Positions 14,548 to 23,425 of a stretch of 27,826 bases of DNA are shown here, in pieces. Position numbers and translations under genes: made by a program. Position 1 is the stretch's first letter. Each line of letters begins with the position of its first letter. The stretch comes from CAZMSD01 sp964568855. Its GTDB lineage: Bacteria > CAIWAD01. Below the pieces are notes generated by a model that did no database searches, was not told the origin of the DNA, and saw only the letters and a program-made list of their open reading frames with translations. The DNA lies in contig CAZMSD010000045.1 of NCBI GenBank assembly GCA_964568855.1, forward strand, positions 1 through 27,826, read 5' to 3'.

Positions 14548-17500
14548 TCAACTTCCCTTCCCCGGGAGCTCCGCGGTGCCCGGATCCCGGCGCACATCGA
14601 AGGGGCTTCGCCCCCGCAGGCTCTCGAGCAGCACTGCCATCGCCGCGGCCCTGTGGAATTCAATGACCTCCGGGGCGGAGTCGTTCACGTCGAACTCCAG
14701 CACCCGCAGGTCGCTCCGGTCCAGGATGACCAGGACTCCCGGATATTCGTAGCGCAAACGGTCACCCTCCGCCGCCAGCGAGTGCAACTGTCCGCCTTCC
14801 TTGTAGTACAGCGTACCGTCCATGATCCGGTAAGCCCGGTCCGCCGCACGGAAACTCGCGTCGTCGAGATGGAAGCGCGGCTTGTCGAGGAAGGGCGATC
14901 CGGCTGTCGGACAGAAGGTGACGCAATTCCCGCACTCGTTGCAGAAGTCCGCCAGGTTGAGCACCTGGTTGCTCTGCGCGATTTCAAAGTCGTAAGAATC
15001 CTCGACCCGCGCCGTTCCGGCGTCGCGCACGATACGTTGGAGCCTGTAGTACACCGGCCGCGCCACGTAGGAACGGTTGGCCAGGTTGGGACAGACGCTC
15101 ACACAGACATCGCAGCTGCGGTCGCAGTCCAGGCAGCGCTCCGCCTCGTCGCGCGCGTCCTCAACTCCGAGGGTCCCGTGCAGGAGGTCGAAATCCGGAC
15201 TCCCCGTGTTACTTGCAGCGGGCGGGGGCGGACCGAAGCGCCGCCGGGCGCCTCGAAGCTGCAGCTGTTCGGGCGGCCGCAACCCGGTTTCGGAGGCCTC
15301 CGGCCGGGCCGGCGCCAGACCCGCGGTCTTGACGATAGCCGCCGCGGCCCTGCGCCCGTCGCCCACGGCCTGGATCACTGAGGCCGCGCCGCGCACGACA
15401 TCGCCGCCCGCGTAGACGCCCGGGATGTTCGTCTCGCAGGTCGCCGGATCCACCCGCAGCGGGTGTCCGTCGAAGATGTCCAGCTCCACGTCCTGTCCCA
15501 CTGCGGCGATCGCCGCGTCCAGCTCCAGTTCGAATTCGCTGCCGGGCAGGGGCAGCGGCCTGGGCCGTCCATCGGCGCCGGGCGCCCCGAGTTTCATCTT
15601 CCGGCAGAGCAGGGCGCGCAGGCGTCCTCCCCGGCCGAGGAACTCCACCGGGGCTACGAGTTCGCGGAGCTGGATTCCTTCCTCGAGCGCCGCCTGGACT
15701 TCCTCGGGCTCCGCGGGCATCTCGTAGCGCGTTCTGCGGTACAGCAGCAGGACCTCTCCCCCGGGCCCGCAGAGCCTCAGCGCGCTGCGCGCGGCGTCGA
15801 TGGCCGTGTTCCCGCCGCCGATCACCGCCACCCGTCGGCCCAGCGGTTCGCACGCCGCGGATCCCGCGTCCTGCAGCAGCACCAGCGGATCGAGCACTCC
15901 CGGCAGGTCTTCGCCGGGGACGCCCAGGCGGCGGTTGAGCTGGGCGCCCGGTCCCACGAAGACCGCGTCGCAGGACCGGCGCAGCTCCGCGAAGCGCCGC
16001 CGGTCCACCGGCGTGTCGAGGTGCAGCCGCACGCCCAGGTCCGTGATACGCCTGATGTCCCTGAGCAGCGCCTTGCGGTCCAGCCGGAAACCGGGAATGA
16101 CGGCGGAGGGCATTCCTCCCGCTTCGGACCTCCGCTCGAAGACCTCCACGGCGAATCCGGTCAGGGCGAGAAACCAGGCGCAGGACAGCCCGGCCGGTCC
16201 GGCGCCGATCACGGCCGCCCTGAGATCCCCGGGCTCCTCCGGATGGATCATTGCGGATCCCCGCTCCTCGAGAAAGCGCTTGATATCGCGGATCAACAGG
16301 GGCCTGTCGTAGTTGCCGCGCGTGCATTTCAGCCTGCAGAGCTGGTCGCAGACCATACCGGTGATTCCGGGAAGCGGGTTGCTCCGCAGGACGACCTCCA
16401 GGGCCTCGTCGAAGCGGCCCGCCGCCGTGAGACGCAGGTACCCGGGGATGTCCTGCTCGGTGGCGCAGCCCGACACGCAGGGAGCGCGTACGCAGTCGAA
16501 GGCGCCCAGTCTACGATCCGTGCGGATGTTCTCGAAGGCGCTGAAGACTCTGTGATACGCGGCTTGGTCGCAAACCCTCTCGGAGTAGGATCGCAGGTTG
16601 CACCGGGCGGCCTCCCGCGGCGACGCATCCGGCCTGGGCGAGTACCTGCGGATGAACTGCTCCGTGCTCTCCGCCCCGAGACTGCGGAACTCGCCCTCCA
16701 GGTGCTCGATGTACTGCCCCAGCCGCCCGTAGCCGCCCGGTTTCAGCAGGTCGCTGCAGACGGTGACAGGGGCCAGCCCACAGGCCGTCACCTCCGCCAC
16801 GTTGAAACAGTCCACTCCACCGCAGAACGAAATGTCCAGCTCCCCTGCGAAGTCTTCACTCAGCTTTGCAGCGAGCCGCACGGCGACCGGGTGCAGGGCG
16901 CGTCCGCTGAGATACATGGATTCCTGTCCGGCGGGAAAACGGTGGCGGTTGTTCTCGACCTCGAGCGTGTTGGTGAGCTTGACGCCGAACTCGACTCCGG
17001 CCCGTTTCGCCGAATCCGCCAGGCTGTTCAGGATCGAGAGCGCCTCGTCGTACTTCAGGTCGTGCTCGAAGGTGCTGTCGGGCACGCTGATTCCGCCGAA
17101 GCCCTGTCGGGCGTTGAGCAGTTCGCGCAGCGGCTCCCGGCCCAGGAGCGTGGGATTAAGCTTGACCGCGGTGTGCAAGGCGCGCTCCTCGATCAGGTAG
17201 CGGCCGATGGCCTCGATCTCGCCGGGCGGGCAGCCGTGCATGGTGGATAGCGTCACGCTGTCGGAGATCCGGTGCGGAACGCCCGGCAACCCGGTTTCGC
17301 GCAACAGCGGACGGATCTCATCCAGTCCCCGCTCCAGTTGCTCGCTGCAGTCGGCCATCCGCTCCATGAACCGCTGCATGTTCTCGTGCCTGATGCCCGC
17401 GAGGTCGTAGCCCAGGCTCATGTTGAAGATCAGGCCCCCGCCGGCCTCCCCTTGGGAATGCTCCAGCAGGCGTTGTAATACATGGATCAGGATCCAGGCC

Positions 17501-17874
17501 TTCAGGTATTCGTCGAAGGACTGGTCCAGGGCGAGTTCCTGGGACCATTCGCAGTTGTAGCCCTCGTCCTCCATGTCGATGCAGGGACGGGGAACTTCGA
17601 TGCGGTCGAGTGTCTGGACGGTCTTGAGTTCGATGGTCCGGGCGCCGCAGAGCCAGGCGGCTACCATATTCTGCGCCAGCTGGGTATGCGGCCCGGCGGC
17701 CACGCCCAGGGGCGTTTCCAGCGTACGGCCGTAGCGCCGCATGCGGAAGGGGTCTTCCTGACCGGGCCTGAAGAACAGGGCGCGGTGCAGGCCGAACAGG
17801 GCGCCCCGCGACCAGTCCTCGAGCATCCACTCCAACAGGCTTCGGAGCGGCAGGGGATAGAGCCGGTCAGTCAT
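14548..17874 (-). CDS. ygfK: YgfK: multidomain iron-sulfur flavoprotein (putative selenate-reductase-type subunit)
   Basis: This 1108-aa protein closely matches E. coli YgfK through its length. Residues 1 to about 440 are a dihydroorotate-dehydrogenase-like domain (AAGPHTQLAQN, ELKTVQTLDR, TLSTMHGCPPGEIEAI, SDLLKPGGY). A GltD-like part follows, with cysteine sets near 460 (CVRAPCVSGCATEQDIPGYL) and 508 (CDQLCRLKC), an FAD site near 558 (VIGAGPAGLS) and an NAD(P) site near 685 (VIGGGNTAIDAA). Near the C-terminus are two further sets (CDRSCDVCVSVCP, CNECGNCVTFCP). YgfK is needed for anaerobic purine/urate use in gut bacteria and probably performs a reductive step on a purine-derived intermediate or links it to NAD(P)H; the exact reaction is not settled. 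It overlaps the FAD subunit gene by 8 nt and ends 1 nt before the amidohydrolase start. Confidence 0.95.
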   Translation of the reverse strand: MTDRLYPLPLRSLLEWMLEDWSRGALFGLHRALFFRPGQEDPFRMRRYGRTLETPLGVAAGPHTQLAQNMVAAWLCGARTIELKTVQTLDRIEVPRPCIDMEDEGYNCEWSQELALDQSFDEYLKAWILIHVLQRLLEHSQGEAGGGLIFNMSLGYDLAGIRHENMQRFMERMADCSEQLERGLDEIRPLLRETGLPGVPHRISDSVTLSTMHGCPPGEIEAIGRYLIEERALHTAVKLNPTLLGREPLRELLNARQGFGGISVPDSTFEHDLKYDEALSILNSLADSAKRAGVEFGVKLTNTLEVENNRHRFPAGQESMYLSGRALHPVAVRLAAKLSEDFAGELDISFCGGVDCFNVAEVTACGLAPVTVCSDLLKPGGYGRLGQYIEHLEGEFRSLGAESTEQFIRRYSPRPDASPREAARCNLRSYSERVCDQAAYHRVFSAFENIRTDRRLGAFDCVRAPCVSGCATEQDIPGYLRLTAAGRFDEALEVVLRSNPLPGITGMVCDQLCRLKCTRGNYDRPLLIRDIKRFLEERGSAMIHPEEPGDLRAAVIGAGPAGLSCAWFLALTGFAVEVFERRSEAGGMPSAVIPGFRLDRKALLRDIRRITDLGVRLHLDTPVDRRRFAELRRSCDAVFVGPGAQLNRRLGVPGEDLPGVLDPLVLLQDAGSAACEPLGRRVAVIGGGNTAIDAARSALRLCGPGGEVLLLYRRTRYEMPAEPEEVQAALEEGIQLRELVAPVEFLGRGGRLRALLCRKMKLGAPGADGRPRPLPLPGSEFELELDAAIAAVGQDVELDIFDGHPLRVDPATCETNIPGVYAGGDVVRGAASVIQAVGDGRRAAAAIVKTAGLAPARPEASETGLRPPEQLQLRGARRRFGPPPPAASNTGSPDFDLLHGTLGVEDARDEAERCLDCDRSCDVCVSVCPNLANRSYVARPVYYRLQRIVRDAGTARVEDSYDFEIAQSNQVLNLADFCNECGNCVTFCPTAGSPFLDKPRFHLDDASFRAADRAYRIMDGTLYYKEGGQLHSLAAEGDRLRYEYPGVLVILDRSDLRVLEFDVNDSAPEVIEFHRAAAMAVLLESLRGRSPFDVRRDPGTAELPGKGS

Positions 17875-18781
17875 CGTACCGGCCTTTCCCTGAGGATTGT
17901 CTCCCGCGCCGCGCCGGGGAGGGCGTTCCGGCGAGAATCTGCCGCAGGCTGAATTCCAGGCAGTTCCCCAGCGCCAGGCGCCGGTATCTGGCGCTGGCCC
18001 TCAGGTCGTCGATGGGCGCTATGTCGTCGTCCAGCCGCGCCACCGCCTGCCGGACCGATGCTCCCTCGACCATCAGCGCGGTCCGGACGGAACCGAGACG
18101 CGCCACCGTGGGCGCCACCGCTCCCGCGGCCAGTTCAAGTCTCCTGAACTTTCGCCCTCCCTCCTCCAGTTCGTAGACCAGGGCGAAGCTGGCCAGGGCG
18201 ATGGCCATCGAGTCGCGCAGACCCAGCTTGAAGAACATCGAAGCGCCTCCGGGGGCGGGCAGAACGACGGCGCGCAGCAGTTCGCCCGGCTTCAGCGTCG
18301 TCTCTCCCGGGCCGGTGATGAATTCTTCCAGCGGCAGCTCCCGTTCGCCCTCGGCCCCGCACAACAGCAACCGGGCGCCGTATGCGCAGAGCGGCGGCAA
18401 CGTATCACCCGCCGGGGAGGCGTTGCAGATGTTTCCGCCCAGCGTGGCGCGGTGGCGGATCTGCACGCCGGCGAACTGGCGGGCGGCCTGCCAGAGCGCC
18501 TGGTAATCGCGCCGGACCAAGTCGCTGCGCTTGAGGTCCTCGACGCAGGTGAGGGCGCCGATTTCGAGTCCATCCTCCGTTTCGCGCAGCCCCCGCAGCT
18601 CGGGCAGGCGCTTGAGATCCACCAGGCGCCCCGGCAGGGGTCGTCCCTGCTCGTAGCGCGGCACCAGGTCCGTTCCGCCCGCCAGGAGGTTCACGGTCCG
18701 TTCCGGCCTCCCGCGCGATTTCCCGGCGCCGCCCAGGAGCGCGAGGCACTCCGCCAGGCTATCCGGCCGGTAGTACTTCAC
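17867..18781 (-). CDS. XdhB-type FAD-binding subunit of xanthine dehydrogenase-family enzyme
   Basis: This 304-aa subunit has classic FAD motifs: NLLAGGTDLVPR, IGALTCVEDL, and IRHRATLGGNICNASPAGD, followed by the CODH flavoprotein C-terminal domain (LGLRDSMAIALAS, PTVARLGSVRTAL). It starts at GTG 18781, overlapping the iron-sulfur gene stop (GTGA 18778-18781), and its end overlaps ygfK by 8 nt. Together with the [2Fe-2S] subunit just upstream and, by inference, the Mo subunit at 23422-25839, it would make a complete three-subunit purine hydroxylase. The chain Mo to two [2Fe-2S] to FAD is intact in this set, unlike the YgfM/XdhD-like set further down the operon. A poorly conserved Pro/Gly-rich tail of about 20 residues follows the last helix. 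Confidence 0.92.
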   Translation of the reverse strand: MKYYRPDSLAECLALLGGAGKSRGRPERTVNLLAGGTDLVPRYEQGRPLPGRLVDLKRLPELRGLRETEDGLEIGALTCVEDLKRSDLVRRDYQALWQAARQFAGVQIRHRATLGGNICNASPAGDTLPPLCAYGARLLLCGAEGERELPLEEFITGPGETTLKPGELLRAVVLPAPGGASMFFKLGLRDSMAIALASFALVYELEEGGRKFRRLELAAGAVAPTVARLGSVRTALMVEGASVRQAVARLDDDIAPIDDLRASARYRRLALGNCLEFSLRQILAGTPSPARRGRQSSGKGRYDD

Positions 18782-19266
18782 TTGCGCGCCCCCGCAGCCG
18801 CCTGAACGGCGTCGACGATCTTGTGATACCCGGTGCAGCGGCAGATGTTGCCCGCCAGCTCCTCGCGGATAGTCTCGCGATCCGGGTCGTCGTGGTTGCG
18901 CAGGACCTGCTCGCCGCTGAGGATGATGCCCGGGATGCAGTAGCCGCACTGGACCGCGTGGCAATCCACGAAGGCCTGCTGCAGATCGCTCAGGCGGCCT
19001 TCGCGGCCCAGGCCCTCGATGGTGAGGACCTCCGAGCCGTCCGCTTCCACGGCGAACACCAGGCAGGCGTTGACGGTCCTCCCGTCGAGCATCACGGTGC
19101 AGGCCCCGCATTCGCCTTCCGCGCAGGCCTCCTTGGTCCCGGTCAGCCCGAGTTCGTCCCGCAGGAAATCCAGCAGGCGCAGGTGGGTCGGCACGCGCCG
19201 CTCCAGCGGGCGGCCGTTGACCGTCACGCTGATACTCAGGTATTCGGCTTTTCCCGGGAGTATCAC
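18778..19266 (-). CDS. XdhC-type [2Fe-2S] subunit of xanthine dehydrogenase-family enzyme
   Basis: This 162-aa small subunit has all eight cluster ligands: Cys48, 53, 56 and 68 in the plant-ferredoxin domain (KEACAEGECGACTV, NACLV) and Cys107, 110, 142 and 144 in the helical domain (CGYCIPG, CRCTGY). It serves as the electron relay from the Mo site to FAD. The start is GTG 19266, preceded by GGAG at a 6-nt spacing. That start codon is also the first three bases of a GTGATAC heptamer. It lies 45 nt after the PLP-enzyme gene and overlaps the FAD gene by 4 nt. It is the intact counterpart to the degenerate small subunit at 11878-12366. Confidence 0.93.
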   Translation of the reverse strand: MILPGKAEYLSISVTVNGRPLERRVPTHLRLLDFLRDELGLTGTKEACAEGECGACTVMLDGRTVNACLVFAVEADGSEVLTIEGLGREGRLSDLQQAFVDCHAVQCGYCIPGIILSGEQVLRNHDDPDRETIREELAGNICRCTGYHKIVDAVQAAAGARK

Positions 19267-19311
19267 ATCGTACTCCGTTTTGAAACTCAGGGGGCGCGCC
19301 GCGGCGCGGGA

Positions 19312-20778
19312 TTACACGTAATCCTTCAGCAGGCCCGTGCGCTCGTTGAACTCGTCGATCCGCCGGTCCCATTCCTCCACCAGCGAGTAGCGGCCGCGCC
19401 AGTACTCCTCGTCGTACCACTGCGCGTCCAGCTCTTCCACCGTCTTGCCCTGCTGCTCGATCCAGGTGAAGTACTTGAGGTTGTGCATCCGCCGACGGTC
19501 GTAATGGCTAAGCTCCAGCATGCCCTCCCTGCCCAGGCCCAGCAGGCGGCCCTCGAAATCCACGCCGGCGTCCGTATCACGGTATTCGCCGTGGAGCTCC
19601 CGCTCCTGCCGCAGGCGGGACCGGTAGAGCTCCATCGAATCCGTGGCCACGGTGAAGACCATGTCCTTGGAGTTGAGTTCGAAGTACTTGGCGACCTTGA
19701 TGGCCCCCACCAGGTTGGCGATGCCCGAGATGCCGAGCAGGTCCAGGCGATCCACGAAATCGTCGGGCAGGCCCGCGTTCTTCAGCCTGCGCCGGCCGGC
19801 CTCTTCGTTGAACAGCCGCATCAGGCGGAGGGTCAGAGCGTCGTCTATCCCGCAGACCAGGTCCGTGTTACGCAGGTTGTGCACCCAGGGCACGTGCTTG
19901 TCTCCGATTCCCTCGATACGGTGGCCGCCGTAGCCGTTGTAGAGCAGCGTGGGACACTGCAGGGCTTCGCCGGCGCAGATCTTCAGCGCGGGAAAGCACT
20001 CCCGCAGGTAGTCCCCGGATCCCAGCGTCCCCGCTGATCCCTGTGTCAGGAAGAGGGCGCTGAACCTGGAGTTCGGCCCGCGCAGCTCCTCGAAGACCTC
20101 CTCCATGGCGGGGCCCGTGACCGCGTAGTGCCAAAGCGGATTACCGAGTTCCTCGAACTGGTTCAGGACCACGATCCCGTCGCCGCGCTCGGCCTTGAGC
20201 TCCTTCGTCCGGTCGTAGATCTCCTTAACGTTGCTCTCGCAGCCCGGCGTGCGCTGGATCTCGGAGCCGATCTCCTCCAGCCACTCGAAACGCTCGGCGG
20301 ACATCTCCTCCGGCAGCACGGCGATGCTGCCGCAGCCCAGCAGCGCCGCATCGTAGGCGCCGCCCCTGCAGTAGTTGCCGGTGGAAGGCCAGAGCGCCTT
20401 CTGGATCGTGGGATCGAAGCGCCCGGTGACCAGCTTCTCCACCAGCGGGCCGAAGGTGGCTCCCACCTTGTGCGATCCGGTGGGGAAGAACTTGCCCGGA
20501 AGCATCACGATGCGCGCAGGCACCCCGGTGAGCTCGGAGGGCAGCTCGATGTGATTCACGGGACCGAAGCCCCCGCCGCGCGGCAGGGCCTCGTTCTTCC
20601 AGGTGATCCGGAAGAGGTTGCGCGGATTGACCTCCCAGAGTCCGACCTGCTCCAGCTCCCGGCGGATTCCCTCGGGCACTCTCCGCGGATCGCGCATCTG
20701 GGCGTAGGTCGGTATGATGATCCTCCTCTCGCGGCAACGCTCGATCGTGCTCTCGAGGATCTGCTCCGTTGACTTCAT
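19312..20778 (-). CDS. Fold-type II PLP-dependent lyase-like enzyme
   Basis: This 488-aa protein has the tryptophan-synthase-beta/cysteine-synthase fold signature. Lys104 in GSHKVGA should bind PLP, STGNYCRGG (132-140) is the substrate-anion loop, and QGSAGTLGSGD (246-256) is the glycine-rich phosphate-binding loop. Members act as beta-eliminating ammonia lyases or beta-replacing synthases. The context suggests an analogue of YgeX (2,3-diaminopropionate ammonia-lyase), which releases ammonia from the purine-derived three-carbon unit, but it is about 90 residues longer than E. coli YgeX (398 aa) and its motifs differ, so it is not a simple orthologue. It is preceded by GGAG 8 nt before ATG 20778 and lies 33 nt after ygeY. 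Confident for fold, not for substrate. Confidence 0.82.
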   Translation of the reverse strand: MKSTEQILESTIERCRERRIIIPTYAQMRDPRRVPEGIRRELEQVGLWEVNPRNLFRITWKNEALPRGGGFGPVNHIELPSELTGVPARIVMLPGKFFPTGSHKVGATFGPLVEKLVTGRFDPTIQKALWPSTGNYCRGGAYDAALLGCGSIAVLPEEMSAERFEWLEEIGSEIQRTPGCESNVKEIYDRTKELKAERGDGIVVLNQFEELGNPLWHYAVTGPAMEEVFEELRGPNSRFSALFLTQGSAGTLGSGDYLRECFPALKICAGEALQCPTLLYNGYGGHRIEGIGDKHVPWVHNLRNTDLVCGIDDALTLRLMRLFNEEAGRRRLKNAGLPDDFVDRLDLLGISGIANLVGAIKVAKYFELNSKDMVFTVATDSMELYRSRLRQERELHGEYRDTDAGVDFEGRLLGLGREGMLELSHYDRRRMHNLKYFTWIEQQGKTVEELDAQWYDEEYWRGRYSLVEEWDRRIDEFNERTGLLKDYV

Positions 20779-20811
20779 GCTTGGATCTCCAGCTTCTCGA
20801 GTCCGGTGATG

Positions 20812-22023
20812 CTATCGCGCTTCGCCGCGAGCAACGTAGAGACCGGGTATCACGGCGTACATGGCGGCGGCTTCGACCAGTTCGCTCTTCCAGGTGCGCT
20901 CGTCGGGAGCGTGGGCCTGGTCCTCGTGGCCCGGCCCGAATCCGACGCAGGGGATGCCGAAGCGACCCATGATGGCCACGCCGTTGGTCGAGAAGGTCCA
21001 CTTGTCCACCCCGGGTTCCCGGTTGAACAGCCCGCGGTAGGCCTCCGCGAGGGTGCGCACAGCGGGGTGGTCCTCCTCGATCAGCCAGGTGGGAAAACAG
21101 GCCTCGGTCGGGTAGCGCAAGCCCGTGTAGGACGGCCGGTCGTAGTGATACATCTCCACGGAAGCGCCCGCCGCCCGGACCGAGGGAAGGCCGCGGATCT
21201 CCTCGATCGCGGATTCCGCCGTTTCTCCGAAGGTCAGGCGCCGGTCGACGGAGATGCTGCATCCGTCGGCCACGGCGCAGCGGGAGGGCGAACTGAAAAA
21301 TATCTCCGAGACGGTCAGCGAGCCCTTCCCCAGGAAATGGTGCTCGGTCAGCCGCTCGTTCAACTGCTGCAACTCGCCGAGCACCGGAGCCATCTTGTAG
21401 ATCGCGTTGTCCCCGCGTTCCGGTGCCGACCCGTGGCAGCTGAGACCGCGCGTGGCCACCCGAATCTCCATCCTCCCGCGCTGGCCGCGGGCGATGTTGC
21501 ACGAGGTGGGCTCCGTGAGCACCACGAACTCGGGACGGATCCCCCGTTCCTGGATCAGGTACTGCCAGCAGAGGCCGTCGCAGTCCTCTTCCTGGACGGT
21601 TCCGGTCACCAGTAGCGTGAAGTCGCCTCCGAGTCCCAGGTCCTTGATGATCTTTCCGGCGTAGACCATCGCCGCCATGCCGCCCTCCTGGTCCGAGGCG
21701 CCGCGGCCCAGGATCACTTCCTCGTCCTCCATTCCGGCGTAAGGGTCGTGTTTCCAGAGGGCGGGGTCGCCCACGCCCACCGTGTCCACGTGGGCGTCCA
21801 TGGCGATCAGCCGGCTGCCCGAGCCGATTCGCCCCAGGATGTTGCCCATGGGATCGATCTCGACCGCGTCGAAGGACGCGCGCTCCATCTCCTCGGCGAT
21901 CCTCTGGATCACGCGCCGCTCGTCGCAGCTCTCGCTGGGAATGGCGATCATCTCGCGCAGGAAGCGGCTCATCTCCGGCAGGGCGGAGCGGGCCGCCTTG
22001 CGCACGGATTCGAAATCAAGCAT
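20812..22023 (-). CDS. ygeY: YgeY-family M20 metallohydrolase, selenium metabolism-linked
   Basis: This 403-aa protein of the M20 peptidase/deacylase family has visible metal ligands: His78 (AMDAHVDTVG), Asp111 (GRGASDQEGG), Glu146 with general-base Glu145 (TVQEEDCDG), Glu171 (VLTEPT) and His371 (EDQAHAPDE). A dimerisation domain lies between (RGLSCHGSAPERGDNAIYKM). YgeY is genetically linked to selenium-dependent purine hydroxylases and is required for anaerobic urate use in some gut bacteria; it probably hydrolyses an N-acyl or carbamoyl amino acid made during ring opening. The substrate is not known from sequence. The start overlaps the ssnA stop by 8 nt. In E. coli ygeY follows ygeX, whereas here it precedes the PLP enzyme. 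Confidence 0.92.
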   Translation of the reverse strand: MLDFESVRKAARSALPEMSRFLREMIAIPSESCDERRVIQRIAEEMERASFDAVEIDPMGNILGRIGSGSRLIAMDAHVDTVGVGDPALWKHDPYAGMEDEEVILGRGASDQEGGMAAMVYAGKIIKDLGLGGDFTLLVTGTVQEEDCDGLCWQYLIQERGIRPEFVVLTEPTSCNIARGQRGRMEIRVATRGLSCHGSAPERGDNAIYKMAPVLGELQQLNERLTEHHFLGKGSLTVSEIFFSSPSRCAVADGCSISVDRRLTFGETAESAIEEIRGLPSVRAAGASVEMYHYDRPSYTGLRYPTEACFPTWLIEEDHPAVRTLAEAYRGLFNREPGVDKWTFSTNGVAIMGRFGIPCVGFGPGHEDQAHAPDERTWKSELVEAAAMYAVIPGLYVARGEAR

Positions 22024-23425
22024 GGTCGTCCTCCCTGCGGATGCCGGCGACGCCGGACCAGAGTCGCTCGGAAGACGCGCGGGCCCGGGCGAGGATCTCT
22101 CCCTCGTCTCCGTCCACCAGTCGGCCCTCCTGCAGCCGGAAACGGCCGTCCACCATCACGTCCGCGGGAACGCCCAACCCGAAAAGCAGGTGGGCGGCCC
22201 AGTTGGCGCGGTCCAGGCGCGTGCGTGGGTTATAATCGTAGATCGCCAGGTCGGCGCGCGCGCCGGGCTTAAGGCGGCCCACGGGAAAGCCGAAGTGCTT
22301 GGCGGCGATCCGGGGATTGTTGCGGAACAGCAGCTCCAGGTAATCCACGAACCCGGCCCGCTCGCGTTGCTCCTCATCGTGTGTCACGGCGGCTTCGGCT
22401 CCGCGGATCAGCGTCCCCATGCGCGCCTCGGAAAGCATGTCGGCCTGCATCCCGTCGGTGCCCAGTCCCGCGCCCAGCTCCTCGACGACGGCGGCCGGCG
22501 TTATTCCCACGCGGTTGTTGGCGTTCGAGCAGGGATTGTGCACCAGGTCCGTCCCGCAGTCGCGCAGGATGGCGCGGTCCGCGGCAAGCATGTGGATGCC
22601 GTGGATCACGAGGCTCCGCTCGGTCAGCAGTCCGAAGCTGTGCAGCCGCTGGATCACGGAAGGGTAGCCCCTGCGCCGGGCGTCCCGCTGGTCGGCGAGG
22701 TCCTCGGCAACGTGGACATGAATCCCCCAGTCGCCGTGGACCTTCAACACGCGGGCCGTTTCACGCAGCGAATCCTCCCCGAGGGTGAAGGAGGCGTGCA
22801 GGCCCAGGAGCGGCTGGATATTCTCCGCATCCTCGTAGCGCTCCAGGGCCGCGATGTTCTCCCGCAGACCTGCGCGGAAAGCCTTACCGCCGTTACGATC
22901 CGTGGTTTCGAAGGCCACGGACAGGCGCAGGCCCAGCCGCTCGGCCGCCCCCGCAAGCAGTTCCAGCGAGCCCTCGATCCGGTTCTGGCTGGAGTGGTGG
23001 TCGAAGACGGTCGTCACGCCCGCCCGCAGGCATTCCAGCAGGCCCGCCTCGAAGGACGCCGTCAGGGATTCCGCGTCCAGCGCCAGGTCCAGCGGCCACC
23101 AAATGCGCTCCAGTCGCTCCGTGAAGCAGCCCGGAGCCGCGTGAGGACCGGGCATGCCCAGGGCCAGGGCGGAATAAAGGTGATGATGGGCGTTGATCAT
23201 GCCCGGCAGGACCAGTCGCCCAGCGAGGTCCAGCGTGTGATCCGCTTCGACCTCGGCCAGCGCCAGGTCGGCGGCGCCTTGATCCGCTCCGTTTTCCGGC
23301 GCATCGCCCATGCGGATCACGCGCAGGATGCGTCGTTCCTCGAGCAGCAGCGCACCGCGGCCGAAGGGTTCCTTATCCGCGCCCGGATCCAGCAGCAGCG
23401 CGTTCTTGAGCAGCGTACGCTTCAT
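22016..23425 (-). CDS. ssnA: SsnA-type aminohydrolase
   Basis: This 469-aa amidohydrolase has metal ligands His80 and His82 in GMINAHHHLYSAL, His in GIHVHVAED, His in VIHGIHML and Asp in LGTDGMQADM. Blocks such as ERIWWPLDLALD, TTVFDHHSS, VAFETTDRN and VHNPCSNANN match E. coli SsnA, one of the proteins required for bacterial anaerobic purine degradation. It likely opens or deaminates a purine-derived heterocycle. The start is ATG 23425, overlapping the Mo subunit stop by ATGA. It is a second amidohydrolase in the same operon, clearly different in sequence from the one at 13149-14546. The N-terminal loop (about residues 40-65) is longer and more acidic than usual. Confidence 0.9.
   Translation of the reverse strand: MKRTLLKNALLLDPGADKEPFGRGALLLEERRILRVIRMGDAPENGADQGAADLALAEVEADHTLDLAGRLVLPGMINAHHHLYSALALGMPGPHAAPGCFTERLERIWWPLDLALDAESLTASFEAGLLECLRAGVTTVFDHHSSQNRIEGSLELLAGAAERLGLRLSVAFETTDRNGGKAFRAGLRENIAALERYEDAENIQPLLGLHASFTLGEDSLRETARVLKVHGDWGIHVHVAEDLADQRDARRRGYPSVIQRLHSFGLLTERSLVIHGIHMLAADRAILRDCGTDLVHNPCSNANNRVGITPAAVVEELGAGLGTDGMQADMLSEARMGTLIRGAEAAVTHDEEQRERAGFVDYLELLFRNNPRIAAKHFGFPVGRLKPGARADLAIYDYNPRTRLDRANWAAHLLFGLGVPADVMVDGRFRLQEGRLVDGDEGEILARARASSERLWSGVAGIRREDDHA

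Noticed and set aside
15463..17250. A 595-codon plus-strand open frame
   Set aside because: It is antisense to ygfK, with low-complexity composition and no domain.
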